Shown here one piece after another: positions 1 to 8,391 of a stretch of DNA of 64,000 nucleotides. The position numbers and the translations under genes are program-made. Each line of letters begins with the position of its first letter. The stretch's first letter is position 1. Origin of the DNA: UBA11475 sp902486425 (GTDB lineage: Bacteria > Bacillota > Clostridia > Christensenellales > Borkfalkiaceae); assembly GCA_902486425.1 (NCBI GenBank), contig CABTOK010000007.1, positions 124,001-188,000 on the forward strand, written 5' to 3'. Under the pieces are notes generated by a model. It ran no database searches, had not been told where the DNA came from, and saw nothing but the letters and a program-made list of their open reading frames with translations.

Positions 1-356
1 TCACCCTTTACGAACCCGAGCTTTACGGCAAGGGCGGGCAGTACGGCGTTAAGTTCAAAGCGACGGCAGACAGCCTGCATATCATGAAGATAGGCGTTTC
101 TGCAACGGTAAGTCCCGTCGTCGGCGGTAAAGAGCAGAGCGAAGAACTTGAAAAAGAGCTTAAATCCGATTATTCGGAAAATCCGAAAAAAATACTTTCG
201 ACCAATATATTCGGCAAGGAACTCGGCGATCTTATAATGGACGGATTAAAGAGAAAAGCTTCGAACATGGATGTAAATTCGCAGGGGAAAATGCGTAAAA
301 CGGTTACCCGAATGGTAAACGAAGGAAAGGGCGGAGTCATCTGCATAATTTTATGA
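1..356 (+). CDS. spoIVA: Stage IV sporulation protein A (SpoIVA), C-terminal part, 5' end outside window
   Basis: The open frame runs into the window from base 3 (ACC CTT TAC GAA...) and stops at TGA 354-356, so an ATG at 84 is internal. The visible 117 residues match the SpoIVA C-terminus as I know it: a YEPELYGKG-like strand, then KEQSEELEKEL, then NIFGKELGDLIMDGL, ending in the family's hallmark tail NEGKGGVICIIL (NEGSGGLIAIIL in Bacillus). SpoIVA is the ATPase that polymerises on the forespore outer surface as the base of the spore coat. The C-terminus is its membrane-anchoring and SpoVM-contacting end. Its presence marks the organism as a spore former. Only the tail is visible, so Walker motifs cannot be checked. 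Confidence 0.88.
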   Translation, partial: TLYEPELYGKGGQYGVKFKATADSLHIMKIGVSATVSPVVGGKEQSEELEKELKSDYSENPKKILSTNIFGKELGDLIMDGLKRKASNMDVNSQGKMRKTVTRMVNEGKGGVICIIL

Positions 357-390
357 AGTCGGGAAATAAATAAGGCTTAAAAGAAAAAAC

Positions 391-429
391 GGCGGTCTTA
401 CGTTGCGGCTCTCGCGGCGTAAGACCGCC
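391..429. repeat. 12-bp perfect inverted repeat after spoIVA, probable terminator
   Basis: GGCGGTCTTACG (391-402) pairs perfectly with CGTAAGACCGCC (418-429) around a 15-nt loop. On the + strand no T-run follows (TGATTATG). An A-tract precedes it (AAGAAAAAAC, 381-390), so the T-run sits on the minus strand. It may still end spoIVA transcripts, but it is a better intrinsic terminator for minus-strand transcription. Confidence 0.55.
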
Positions 430-538
430 TGATTATGTTAAAAAATATACCTTATTTGAAAATTTGTAAAAAAAATCCAAAAGAATTGTTTAAAAAGGGT
501 TAAATTTATTAAAAATAAATCGATTTTGCAAATAGATA

Positions 539-567
539 TTGACTTTTAAAAGTATATAACTTATAAT
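539..567 (+). promoter_or_regulatory. Sigma-A-like promoter for pgi/glycogen genes
   Basis: TTGACT (539-544), 17-bp spacer, TATAAT (562-567). It lies in an AT-rich stretch about 90 bases before the pgi start and is the only clear promoter ahead of pgi. The leader would be about 80 nt. Confidence 0.8.
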
Positions 568-654
568 ATATTATGTAAAATAAATTTAACAAAAACCGGT
601 TTTCCGCCGCCGAAAACAGATATTAAGGCGGCTGCCGGAAACAAAGGAGATATC

Positions 655-2076
655 ATGACTAAAAAAGAATGGCGTAATTCGATGCGTCTTCGCGTCGATT
701 ACAATAATATGATGAAAGAATATCTTGGCGAAGAAGGTTTTACCAAAAAAGATCTCGAAGCTATAAAGCCCGAAATGGCTAAAGCGTACGAAACCGTTCA
801 GACGAACAGAGGCCTCGGAATGCAGGGTTGGACGGAACTTCCGTACAATCAGAAGGAAATCGTAGCTGACATCATCGCTACCGCCAAAGAAGTAAGAAAG
901 AATTGCGATTCTTTCGTAGTGCTCGGCATCGGCGGATCGGCTCTCGGTCCGACGGCCGTATTCCAGGCTCTTTGCCATTTAAGACACAACGAACTCAAAC
1001 GTTCGGTAAGAAAGGCTCCCAAACTCTATGTCGAAGATAACGTCGATCCCGAAAGAATGCAGGCTCTTTTCGACGTGATCGATCCCGAAAAGACGATATT
1101 CAACGTAATAACCAAGTCCGGTTCCACTTCCGAAACGATGACTCAGTACCTTATCATCATGAACATGCTTAAAGCGAAGTTCGGCGATAAGGCTAAAGAT
1201 CATATCATCGCAACGACTTCTTCGAACAAAGGTAACCTTATAAAGATAGCAAAGGCCGAAGGATTCAAAACCTTCTATATTCCCGACGGCGTCGGCGGAA
1301 GATTTTCCGAAATGTGTCCCGTAGGACTTCTTGCGGCGGCTGTAGTCGGCATCGACATCAAGGCTATGCTCGACGGCGCGGCTTACATGGACAATATCTG
1401 CAAGGCTAAAGACTACAAAAAGAACCCCGCTATGGTAATGGCGGCTCTTCAGTATCTCGCTATGAAAAAGGGCAAGAACATTTCCGTTATGATGCCCTAT
1501 GCGGACAGCCTTAAATATATGGCGGACTGGTACTGCCAGCTCTGGGGCGAATCGCTCGGCAAAGCGCTTGACAACGACGGCAACGTCGTAAACGTAGGTC
1601 AGACTCCCGTAAAGGCTCTCGGCGTAACCGATCAGCACTCGCAGGTTCAGCTTTACAGAGAAGGTCCCTGCGATAAAGTTATCACCTTCCTTGCGGTAGA
1701 CAACTACAGAACCACGGTTGAAATTCCCGACGGATGCGAAGACATTCCTGACGTAAACTTCCTTTGCGGCCATACGATGAACGAACTCATTACCGCAGAA
1801 AGAAAGGCTACCGAATACGCCCTTACGCAGGCTAAAAAGCTCAACCACACAATTTATCTTCCCGAAGTAAACGCATTCACCGTAGGCGAACTTTTATTCC
1901 TTTTCGAAATGGAAACCGCTTATTGCGGAGAACTTCTTAACATCAACACCTTCAACCAGCCGGGTGTAGAAGGCGGCAAAAACGCTACTTACGCTCTTCT
2001 CGGAAGAAAGGGGTACGAAGCTCAGAAGAAAGAAATGGACGAAGCTCCCGCTAAAAAAGCGGATTATATAATCTAA
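655..2076 (+). CDS. pgi: Glucose-6-phosphate isomerase
   Basis: Cytosolic enzyme interconverting glucose-6-phosphate and fructose-6-phosphate. It links glycolysis to the glycogen genes that follow. The 473 residues suit the Firmicutes-type enzyme (about 450). GIGGSALGPTAV (about residues 91-102) and SGSTSETM (about 155) form the sugar-phosphate binding sites. GVGGRFSEM and DQHSQVQLYREGP (about 326) are the other conserved blocks. The ATG at 655 follows AAGGAG with good spacing. About 100 bases separate it from glgB with no T-run terminator, so read-through into glgB is plausible. Confidence 0.95.
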   Translation: MTKKEWRNSMRLRVDYNNMMKEYLGEEGFTKKDLEAIKPEMAKAYETVQTNRGLGMQGWTELPYNQKEIVADIIATAKEVRKNCDSFVVLGIGGSALGPTAVFQALCHLRHNELKRSVRKAPKLYVEDNVDPERMQALFDVIDPEKTIFNVITKSGSTSETMTQYLIIMNMLKAKFGDKAKDHIIATTSSNKGNLIKIAKAEGFKTFYIPDGVGGRFSEMCPVGLLAAAVVGIDIKAMLDGAAYMDNICKAKDYKKNPAMVMAALQYLAMKKGKNISVMMPYADSLKYMADWYCQLWGESLGKALDNDGNVVNVGQTPVKALGVTDQHSQVQLYREGPCDKVITFLAVDNYRTTVEIPDGCEDIPDVNFLCGHTMNELITAERKATEYALTQAKKLNHTIYLPEVNAFTVGELLFLFEMETAYCGELLNINTFNQPGVEGGKNATYALLGRKGYEAQKKEMDEAPAKKADYII

Positions 2077-2180
2077 AAGCAAAATAAACCCGCTGCCGGA
2101 CGGTCCTGCCGCCCGGCGCGGATATTTATTAAACGCGAGCAAAAAACAAAACAAACACGATAAGGACTTTCAGGATATTC

Positions 2181-4064
2181 ATGAGCAAAGAAAAAACCGA
2201 AAATCTCGATCTGCCGATTTATCTCTTCCATCAGGGGACCAACTATAAAGTTTACGAGCTTTTAGGAAGTCACTCCGGCGTGAAAAACGGCAAAAAAGGA
2301 ATTTATTTCAGAGTATGGGCGCCTCATGCGGAAAAAGTTTCCGTAGTGGGGGACTTTAACGGCTGGAACAAAGATCTTACGCCGATGAAGCGCGTTTCGG
2401 AAGGCGGCGTGTACGAAGCTTTCGTCACGGGACTTAAACGTTACGATATGTATAAGTACGCCGTAACCAATAACGGCAAAACGGTATTCAAAAGCGATCC
2501 GTACGCTTTCCATGCGGAAACTCCGCCTTCTACGTCGTCCAAGATTTACGATCTTTCGGGATACAAGTGGAAGGACGAGGAGTTTCTGAAAAACAAAACA
2601 GCATCTTACGACAAACCCATGAATATTTACGAAGTTCATCTGGGTTCCTGGAAGAAGCACGAAGACGGAAGTTACTATTCGTATAAAGAACTAAAAAAAG
2701 AACTCGTTCCTTACGTCAAAAAAATGGGCTATACTCACGTCGAGTTCATGCCCGTCTCGGAATATCCTTTCGACGGAAGCTGGGGTTATCAGGTTACCGG
2801 ATACTATGCGGTTACTTCGAGATACGGTACCCCTAAGGACTTTATGGAACTCGTGGACGAATTCCATAAAAACGGTATCGCAGTCATAGCCGACTGGGTT
2901 CCGGCGCATTTTCCGAAGGACGCTTTCGGTCTTTACGAATTCGACGGCACCTGCTGTTACGAGAGCGACCGTTGGGACAGAAAGGAAAACAAGGGCTGGG
3001 GTACGAGAGTTTTCGATTGGGGCAGGAACGAAGTAAGATCGTTTCTTATTTCGAACGCGATTTTCTGGTTCGAACAGTACCATATAGACGGATTGAGAGT
3101 AGACGCGGTCGCGTCGATGCTGTATCTCGATTACGACAAAAAACCGGGCGAGTGGATTCCCAACGAAAAGGGAGGCAATTACAATCTCGAAGCGATAGAC
3201 TTTTTCCAGAAGCTGAACGCCGCGGTGTTCGAAAGATTTCCGGACGCTCTCATGATAGCGGAAGAATCTACGGCTTTCCCGATGATTACTAAGCCTGCCG
3301 ACGTAGGCGGGCTAGGTTTCAACTTCAAGTGGAACATGGGCTGGATGAACGACGTTTTGTCGTACATGCAGTGCGATCCGTACTTCAGAGGCGACAACCA
3401 CAACAAATTAACGTTTTCGATGTACTACGCTTTCAGCGAGAATTTCGTACTTCCGATTTCTCACGACGAGGTAGTACACGGCAAGCGTTCGCTTCTCGAT
3501 AAAATGCCCGGAGAATACGACGACAAATTCGCAAACGACAGGGCGTTTTTAGGGTACATGATGGCTCACCCCGGCAAAAAACTCAATTTTATGGGGTACG
3601 AATTCGGTCAGTTCAGAGAGTGGGCGTACGAAGAAGGTCTTGAATTTTTCATGACCGAGTATCCTAAGCATGCGGCTCTTCGCAAATACGTAAAATATCT
3701 TAACAACGTTTATAAATCCAATTCTCCGCTTTACGAAATCGAAGATTCGTGGGACGGGTTCGAATGGATTTCGGCAGACGAAAGAAACAACAGCATAATA
3801 TCTTTCCTGCGTCGCGATAAGTCGGGCAGAACGATTGCCGTGATACTGAATTTTTCGGGACTCGATTTTCCGAAGTACAGGCTGGGACTTCCGGAAGGCG
3901 AATATAAAACGATACTTAACTCCGACGCTTTACGCTTCGGCGGCAAAGGCGCGGTAAGAAAAACGACGTACAAAACGGCTAAAAAACGCAGCCACGGAAG
4001 AGAACACTCCATTCTTCTGAAGCTCCCGCGTTTAACCTGCATGTATCTCGAAAAAATAAAATAA
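2181..4064 (+). CDS. glgB: 1,4-alpha-glucan branching enzyme (GH13, CBM48)
   Basis: Introduces alpha-1,6 branches into glycogen. The order is typical: an N-terminal CBM48-like sandwich (YFRVWAPHAEKVSVVGDFNGWN, about residues 42-63), the GH13 barrel, and a C-terminal beta domain. All catalytic blocks are present: DGLRVDAVASMLY carries the nucleophile Asp, IAEESTAFP the acid/base Glu, and LPISHDEVVHGKRS the third Asp. At 627 residues it matches the shorter branching-enzyme form. It lies between pgi and glgC with short gaps, consistent with one glycogen operon. Confidence 0.95.
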   Translation: MSKEKTENLDLPIYLFHQGTNYKVYELLGSHSGVKNGKKGIYFRVWAPHAEKVSVVGDFNGWNKDLTPMKRVSEGGVYEAFVTGLKRYDMYKYAVTNNGKTVFKSDPYAFHAETPPSTSSKIYDLSGYKWKDEEFLKNKTASYDKPMNIYEVHLGSWKKHEDGSYYSYKELKKELVPYVKKMGYTHVEFMPVSEYPFDGSWGYQVTGYYAVTSRYGTPKDFMELVDEFHKNGIAVIADWVPAHFPKDAFGLYEFDGTCCYESDRWDRKENKGWGTRVFDWGRNEVRSFLISNAIFWFEQYHIDGLRVDAVASMLYLDYDKKPGEWIPNEKGGNYNLEAIDFFQKLNAAVFERFPDALMIAEESTAFPMITKPADVGGLGFNFKWNMGWMNDVLSYMQCDPYFRGDNHNKLTFSMYYAFSENFVLPISHDEVVHGKRSLLDKMPGEYDDKFANDRAFLGYMMAHPGKKLNFMGYEFGQFREWAYEEGLEFFMTEYPKHAALRKYVKYLNNVYKSNSPLYEIEDSWDGFEWISADERNNSIISFLRRDKSGRTIAVILNFSGLDFPKYRLGLPEGEYKTILNSDALRFGGKGAVRKTTYKTAKKRSHGREHSILLKLPRLTCMYLEKIK

Positions 4065-4107
4065 AAAACACAGAGATTTTTAAGATAAGGGGACAGAGGT
4101 AATATAT

Positions 4108-5310
4108 ATGATAAGAAAAAAGAAATGCGTCGCCATGCTTCTGGCGGGCGGTCAGGGCAGCAGACTTTACGCCTTGACCAACAACATAGCAAAGCCGGCG
4201 GTTTCGTTCGGCGGTAAGTACAGAATAATAGACTTTCCGCTGTCGAACTGCGTTAATTCGGGCATAGACACGGTAGGCATACTCGCACAGTATCAGCCGC
4301 TCCTCATGAACGAATACATCGGCAACGGACAGCCGTGGGATCTTGACAGAACTTTCGGCGGCGTACATATTTTATCGCCCTATCAGGGCAAACATTCGTC
4401 GGACTGGTACAAAGGCACGGCGAACGCAATTTATCAGAATATACATTTTATAAAGCAATATAATCCCGATTACGTTCTTATATTGTCGGGCGACCATATT
4501 TATAAAATGGATTATTCCAGAATGCTCGAAGCTCATATAAAAGCCGGCGCGGCATGCACCGTCGCTGCGATAGAAGTACCTATGAAAGAAGCTTCCCGCT
4601 TCGGCATAATAAATGCGGATAAGGACGGTACGATAACAGGATTCGAAGAAAAACCCGCTCATCCCAAGAGCAATCTCGCGTCGATGGGTATTTACGTATT
4701 CACTGCCGAAAAATTGTATTCTTATCTCGAAAAAGACGCAGAAAAGAAGGACAGCGAAAACGACTTCGGCAAGAACGTTCTTCCCGATATGCTCTCTTCC
4801 GGCGAGAAGATGACCGCTTACGTGTTCGACGGATACTGGAAGGACGTCGGAACGATCGACTCTTTATACGAAGCGAACATGGACCTTTTGGGCGACGTTC
4901 CGAAGATAGACGTAACCGATAAAAAGTGGAAAATTCAGTCCCGTAACCCGCTCATGCAGCCGCAGTATTTAGGCAAAGGCAGCAAGGTTATAAACAGCAT
5001 CGTAATGTCCGGTTCCGAAATCTGGGGCGAAGTCGAAAATTCCGTTCTTTCTTCGGGCGTAATAGTCAAAAAGGGCGCGAAGGTAAAGGACTCGATAATA
5101 ATGGCTAACACCGTCATCGAGGAAGGCGCAATCGTAAACTATTCTATAATAGACGAAAACACCGAGATAGGACCTAAAGCGAAAATAGGCGAAAAGAAGA
5201 GCGATTCGGTAAAAATAGCTCTTCTCGGAAGAAATATAAAAGTCGAAGCCGGCGCGATTGTTCCGCAGGGCGCGATAGCAGACAAAGACGTCGTTAAGGA
5301 GGTAAAGTAA
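4108..5310 (+). CDS. glgC: Glucose-1-phosphate adenylyltransferase, catalytic subunit
   Basis: Makes ADP-glucose from ATP and glucose-1-phosphate, the committed step of glycogen synthesis. The 400-residue protein opens with the nucleotidyltransferase signature AMLLAGGQGSRLYALT followed by KPAVSFGGKYRIIDFPLSN. It also has GTANAIYQN, a GDHIYKMDY metal-binding block and GFEEKP, and ends in a left-handed beta-helix with hexapeptide-type repeats (about 290-390). The start follows a weak GAGG site. The gap to glgD is one base, so the two subunits are translationally linked. Confidence 0.95.
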   Translation: MIRKKKCVAMLLAGGQGSRLYALTNNIAKPAVSFGGKYRIIDFPLSNCVNSGIDTVGILAQYQPLLMNEYIGNGQPWDLDRTFGGVHILSPYQGKHSSDWYKGTANAIYQNIHFIKQYNPDYVLILSGDHIYKMDYSRMLEAHIKAGAACTVAAIEVPMKEASRFGIINADKDGTITGFEEKPAHPKSNLASMGIYVFTAEKLYSYLEKDAEKKDSENDFGKNVLPDMLSSGEKMTAYVFDGYWKDVGTIDSLYEANMDLLGDVPKIDVTDKKWKIQSRNPLMQPQYLGKGSKVINSIVMSGSEIWGEVENSVLSSGVIVKKGAKVKDSIIMANTVIEEGAIVNYSIIDENTEIGPKAKIGEKKSDSVKIALLGRNIKVEAGAIVPQGAIADKDVVKEVK

Positions 5311-5311
5311 A

Positions 5312-6424
5312 ATGAGAGCCGTAGGCATTATTTTTTCCAACATCCACGACGACAATATTCCGGAACTCGTAAGCTTAAGAACGACGGGTTCTATACCCTT
5401 CGGCGGAAGATACAGACTTATAGACTTTCCGCTGTCGAATATGGTAAACTCCAATATCGACACGGTAGGGGTAATAACAAAGCGCAACTATCAGTCTCTT
5501 ATGGATCACGTAGGTTCAGGTAAGGACTGGGACCTTGCGAGAAAGGACGGCGGCGTAATTTTTTTGCCCCCGTTTTCGGATAAGGACAGCGACACTCTTT
5601 ATAACAGCCGCCTCGAAGCGTTGAAAGGAATAATGAACTTCCTTAACCGCGCGGACGAAGAATACGTCGTAATGACGGACTGCGACTGCATAACCCGTAT
5701 AGATTACGACAAAGTTCTGGACTATCATATAGGAAGCAAAGCCGACATCACCATGGTTTACACCAAGCACACGGCGAGACTCGGCGTTCTTCATTCGGTA
5801 AACACTCTTACCGTAGACGAGACGGGCAGAATACGTCAGATAAAATACGCGCCCGAACTCAGCAAAAACGACAACGCTTTCATCAATATGTACGTATTAA
5901 AGCGCACGCTTTTAATCAATATATTAAAAGAAAGCATCGCGACGAACAAAAAACACTTTATAGCGGACGTAATAGCGAAGCGTCTCCGTTCGTACAACGT
6001 CATGGGGTATCTGCACGAAGGATACGTTGCGACCATATCGTCGCTTCAGACGTATTACGACCGGACGATGGATTTACTCGATTACGACGTCAGACACGAA
6101 CTTTTCGGCGACAGGGGAGTATTTACAAAAATACGCGACTCGGCGCCCACCAAGTACGGCTATAACGCGGTAGTCTCGAACTCTATGATAGCCGACGGCT
6201 GCACTATAGAAGGCGAAGTCGAAAATTCGGTACTTTTCAGAGGCGTAAAAGTAGCCCGCGGCACCAAGGTCAAAAACTGCATACTCATGCAGAATACCCG
6301 CGTAGGCGAAAACGTTACGCTTAATTACATAATCACGGATAAAAACGTAGTCATAAGCGACAGGGAAAACCTTTCGGGAGCGGAAAATCACTGCTTCTAT
6401 ATCCCCAAGGGTTCGATGATTTAA
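5312..6424 (+). CDS. glgD: Glucose-1-phosphate adenylyltransferase, GlgD subunit
   Basis: Regulatory partner of GlgC in Firmicutes. The fold is retained (GGRYRLIDFPLSNMVNSNIDTVGV, then C-terminal beta-helix repeats NSMIADGCTIEGEVENSV). The N-terminal GGxGxRL nucleotide loop is replaced by IIFSNIHDDNIPEL, the usual sign that GlgD is not catalytic by itself. It has 370 residues. The start is one base after the glgC stop, with AAGGAGG just upstream. A strong terminator follows. Confidence 0.93.
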   Translation: MRAVGIIFSNIHDDNIPELVSLRTTGSIPFGGRYRLIDFPLSNMVNSNIDTVGVITKRNYQSLMDHVGSGKDWDLARKDGGVIFLPPFSDKDSDTLYNSRLEALKGIMNFLNRADEEYVVMTDCDCITRIDYDKVLDYHIGSKADITMVYTKHTARLGVLHSVNTLTVDETGRIRQIKYAPELSKNDNAFINMYVLKRTLLINILKESIATNKKHFIADVIAKRLRSYNVMGYLHEGYVATISSLQTYYDRTMDLLDYDVRHELFGDRGVFTKIRDSAPTKYGYNAVVSNSMIADGCTIEGEVENSVLFRGVKVARGTKVKNCILMQNTRVGENVTLNYIITDKNVVISDRENLSGAENHCFYIPKGSMI

Positions 6425-6429
6425 CAAAT

Positions 6430-6462
6430 AAAAACCGATTTTGTTTATCAAAACCGGTTTTT
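6430..6462 (+). terminator. Terminator after glgD
   Basis: AAAAACCGATTTTG (6430-6443) pairs with CAAAACCGGTTTTT (6449-6462) with one wobble around a 5-nt loop; the right arm supplies the T-run. It splits the cluster into pgi-glgBCD and glgA-glgP-amylase transcripts, or partially attenuates the second half. Confidence 0.85.
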
Positions 6463-6538
6463 CGCTTAAATAAAAGGACATACATAAATCGGGCGAAAAA
6501 GTCGATTGATTACGAATACATTTATACAGGAGATTTTT

Positions 6539-8380
6539 ATGGAGAAAAAAACAGCCAAAAAGACGGTTAAACAGCAACCCGTAAAACAAGAAGTTTCTTT
6601 AAAAGAACAAACCGTAACCGCGACGAAAACGGAAAAAACGCTTGCCGTTAAGCCTGCGGCAAAAACGGAAAAAGAAGTAAAAAAGGATGAAAAAACGGTA
6701 AAAACCGCCCCGAAAAAAGCCGTAAAAACGGATGAAGCAAAAAAAACGGCAACTAAAATCGAACAGAAAGCGAAGCCCGAAGTAAAGGCTGAAGCTTTAC
6801 CCGTAAATAAAGCTGCCGAAAAGCCTGCCAAAAAGGCAACGAAGACCAAAAAAACAGTTATAAAAGCAGAAGAAAAAAATGAAACGCCGTTAAAGGCGGA
6901 AGCAAAAACCGAAGTCAAGACCGAAAATGCCGAAAAGCCGGTAGAAAAAATCACCGTTACCAAAAAAAGAAGCGTAGTCTTCATCGGATCGGAAGCCGCG
7001 CCGTTTATAGCGACGGGCGGACTTGCCGACGTACTCGGTTCGCTCCCCGAAGCGATAAGCGAAAACGGCAATTACGACGTATCGGTTATTCTTCCGATGT
7101 ACTCGGCTATAAATTACGAATGGAGAAAGAATTTCGAATACGTTACGAATTTCAGCGTAAACCTTTCGTGGAGAACGCAGTACTGCGGCGTATTCAAGTA
7201 CGTTTACAGGGGAGTAACGTTCTATTTCCTCGATAACGAATATTACTTCAAGAGAGACGGTAAGATTTACGGTCATTACGACGATGCCGAAAGGTTTGCG
7301 TTTTTCTCTAAAGCCGCTCTCGATACGATAGCTCATCTCGATATTTATCCCGACGTCGTTCACTGCAACGACTGGCAGACGGCGCCCGCGATAATTTACC
7401 TTAAAGGCATGTATTACCCGGACGAAAGATTCAGAAGAATAAAAACCGTTTTCACCATTCACAATATCGAATATCAGGGTAAATACGGCATGGAACTGTA
7501 CGGCGATTTATTCGGCTTCGATCCGTCGCTTTATAACTACGTCGAATACGAAAGCTGCGTAAATCTTATGAAGGGCGCTATCGAAATGTCCGATAAGGTT
7601 ACGACGGTAAGTCCGACTTACGCAAACGAAATAAAGGATCCGTATTTTGCTCACGGACTCGAAAACGTTATTGAAAGAAACGCATTCAAGCTCTCCGGCA
7701 TACTCAACGGTATAGATTACGAATATTACAATCCCGCTACCGACACTCATATCGAAAAAAATTATTCGATAAACGACATGTCCGGCAAAAAGGTATGCAA
7801 AACCGCTCTTCAGAAGCTCCTTAATCTTCCCGAAAGAGAAGACGTTCCTCTTACCGCAATGGTTTCGAGACTTGTTTCTCATAAAGGATTGGATCTTGTA
7901 AAAGGAGTTATAGAACAATATCTTTCGGAAGACGTCCAGTTCGTGCTTTTAGGCACCGGCGAAGCGGAGTACGAAAACTACTTCAGGTATCTGCAGAACG
8001 CTTACCCGGACAAAGTAAGGGCGATTATCGCGTTCAATCTCGACTTGTCGAGAAAGGTTTACGCCGGCAGCGATATATTCCTTATGCCGTCCAGAAACGA
8101 ACCGTGCGGACTTTCGCAGATGATAGCGAGCCGTTACGGAACGGTTTCCGTAGTAAGAGAAACCGGCGGGCTTAACGACAGCATAAAGGCGTTTTACGAA
8201 GGAAACGGCAACGGATTTACTTTCAAAGGCTACAACGCTTACGATATGTTATATGTATTGAGAGAAGCAAAAAATTGTTATTACGATAAGGCTTTATGGG
8301 GAAAAGCGGTCGCAAATGCGATGAATTCGGATTTTTCATGGAAGAATTCTGCGACCGAGTATGAGAAACTTTACGACTGA
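6539..8380 (+). CDS. glgA: Glycogen synthase (GT5) with long lysine/alanine-rich N-terminal extension
   Basis: Adds glucose from ADP-glucose to growing alpha-1,4-glucan. ATG 6539 is chosen because ACAGGAGA precedes it; an in-frame ATG 11 codons upstream has no such site. Residues 1 to about 143 are a low-complexity tail of Lys, Ala, Glu, Thr and Pro (PAKKA/TAPKKA-like runs), like histone H1 or ribosomal-protein tails. GT5 starts at about 144 (RSVVFIGSEAAPFIATGGLADVLG). HCNDWQTAP, VFTIHNIEYQG, GILNGIDYEYYNP and PSRNEPCGLSQMIASRYG are all present. The usual Lys of the KxGGL ADP-glucose loop reads Ala (IATGGL). Total 613 residues, against about 475 for typical GlgA. Confidence 0.93.
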   Translation: MEKKTAKKTVKQQPVKQEVSLKEQTVTATKTEKTLAVKPAAKTEKEVKKDEKTVKTAPKKAVKTDEAKKTATKIEQKAKPEVKAEALPVNKAAEKPAKKATKTKKTVIKAEEKNETPLKAEAKTEVKTENAEKPVEKITVTKKRSVVFIGSEAAPFIATGGLADVLGSLPEAISENGNYDVSVILPMYSAINYEWRKNFEYVTNFSVNLSWRTQYCGVFKYVYRGVTFYFLDNEYYFKRDGKIYGHYDDAERFAFFSKAALDTIAHLDIYPDVVHCNDWQTAPAIIYLKGMYYPDERFRRIKTVFTIHNIEYQGKYGMELYGDLFGFDPSLYNYVEYESCVNLMKGAIEMSDKVTTVSPTYANEIKDPYFAHGLENVIERNAFKLSGILNGIDYEYYNPATDTHIEKNYSINDMSGKKVCKTALQKLLNLPEREDVPLTAMVSRLVSHKGLDLVKGVIEQYLSEDVQFVLLGTGEAEYENYFRYLQNAYPDKVRAIIAFNLDLSRKVYAGSDIFLMPSRNEPCGLSQMIASRYGTVSVVRETGGLNDSIKAFYEGNGNGFTFKGYNAYDMLYVLREAKNCYYDKALWGKAVANAMNSDFSWKNSATEYEKLYD

Positions 8381-8391
8381 CAGGAGAAAAA

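Noticed and set aside
84..356. Independent 90-codon gene starting at 84
   Set aside because: The frame is open upstream to the window edge and the protein matches the C-terminus of SpoIVA, so ATG 84 is internal.
979..1848. 289-codon open frame on the minus strand
   Set aside because: Fully antisense to pgi; sequence is low in recognisable motifs and mirrors the codon bias of pgi.
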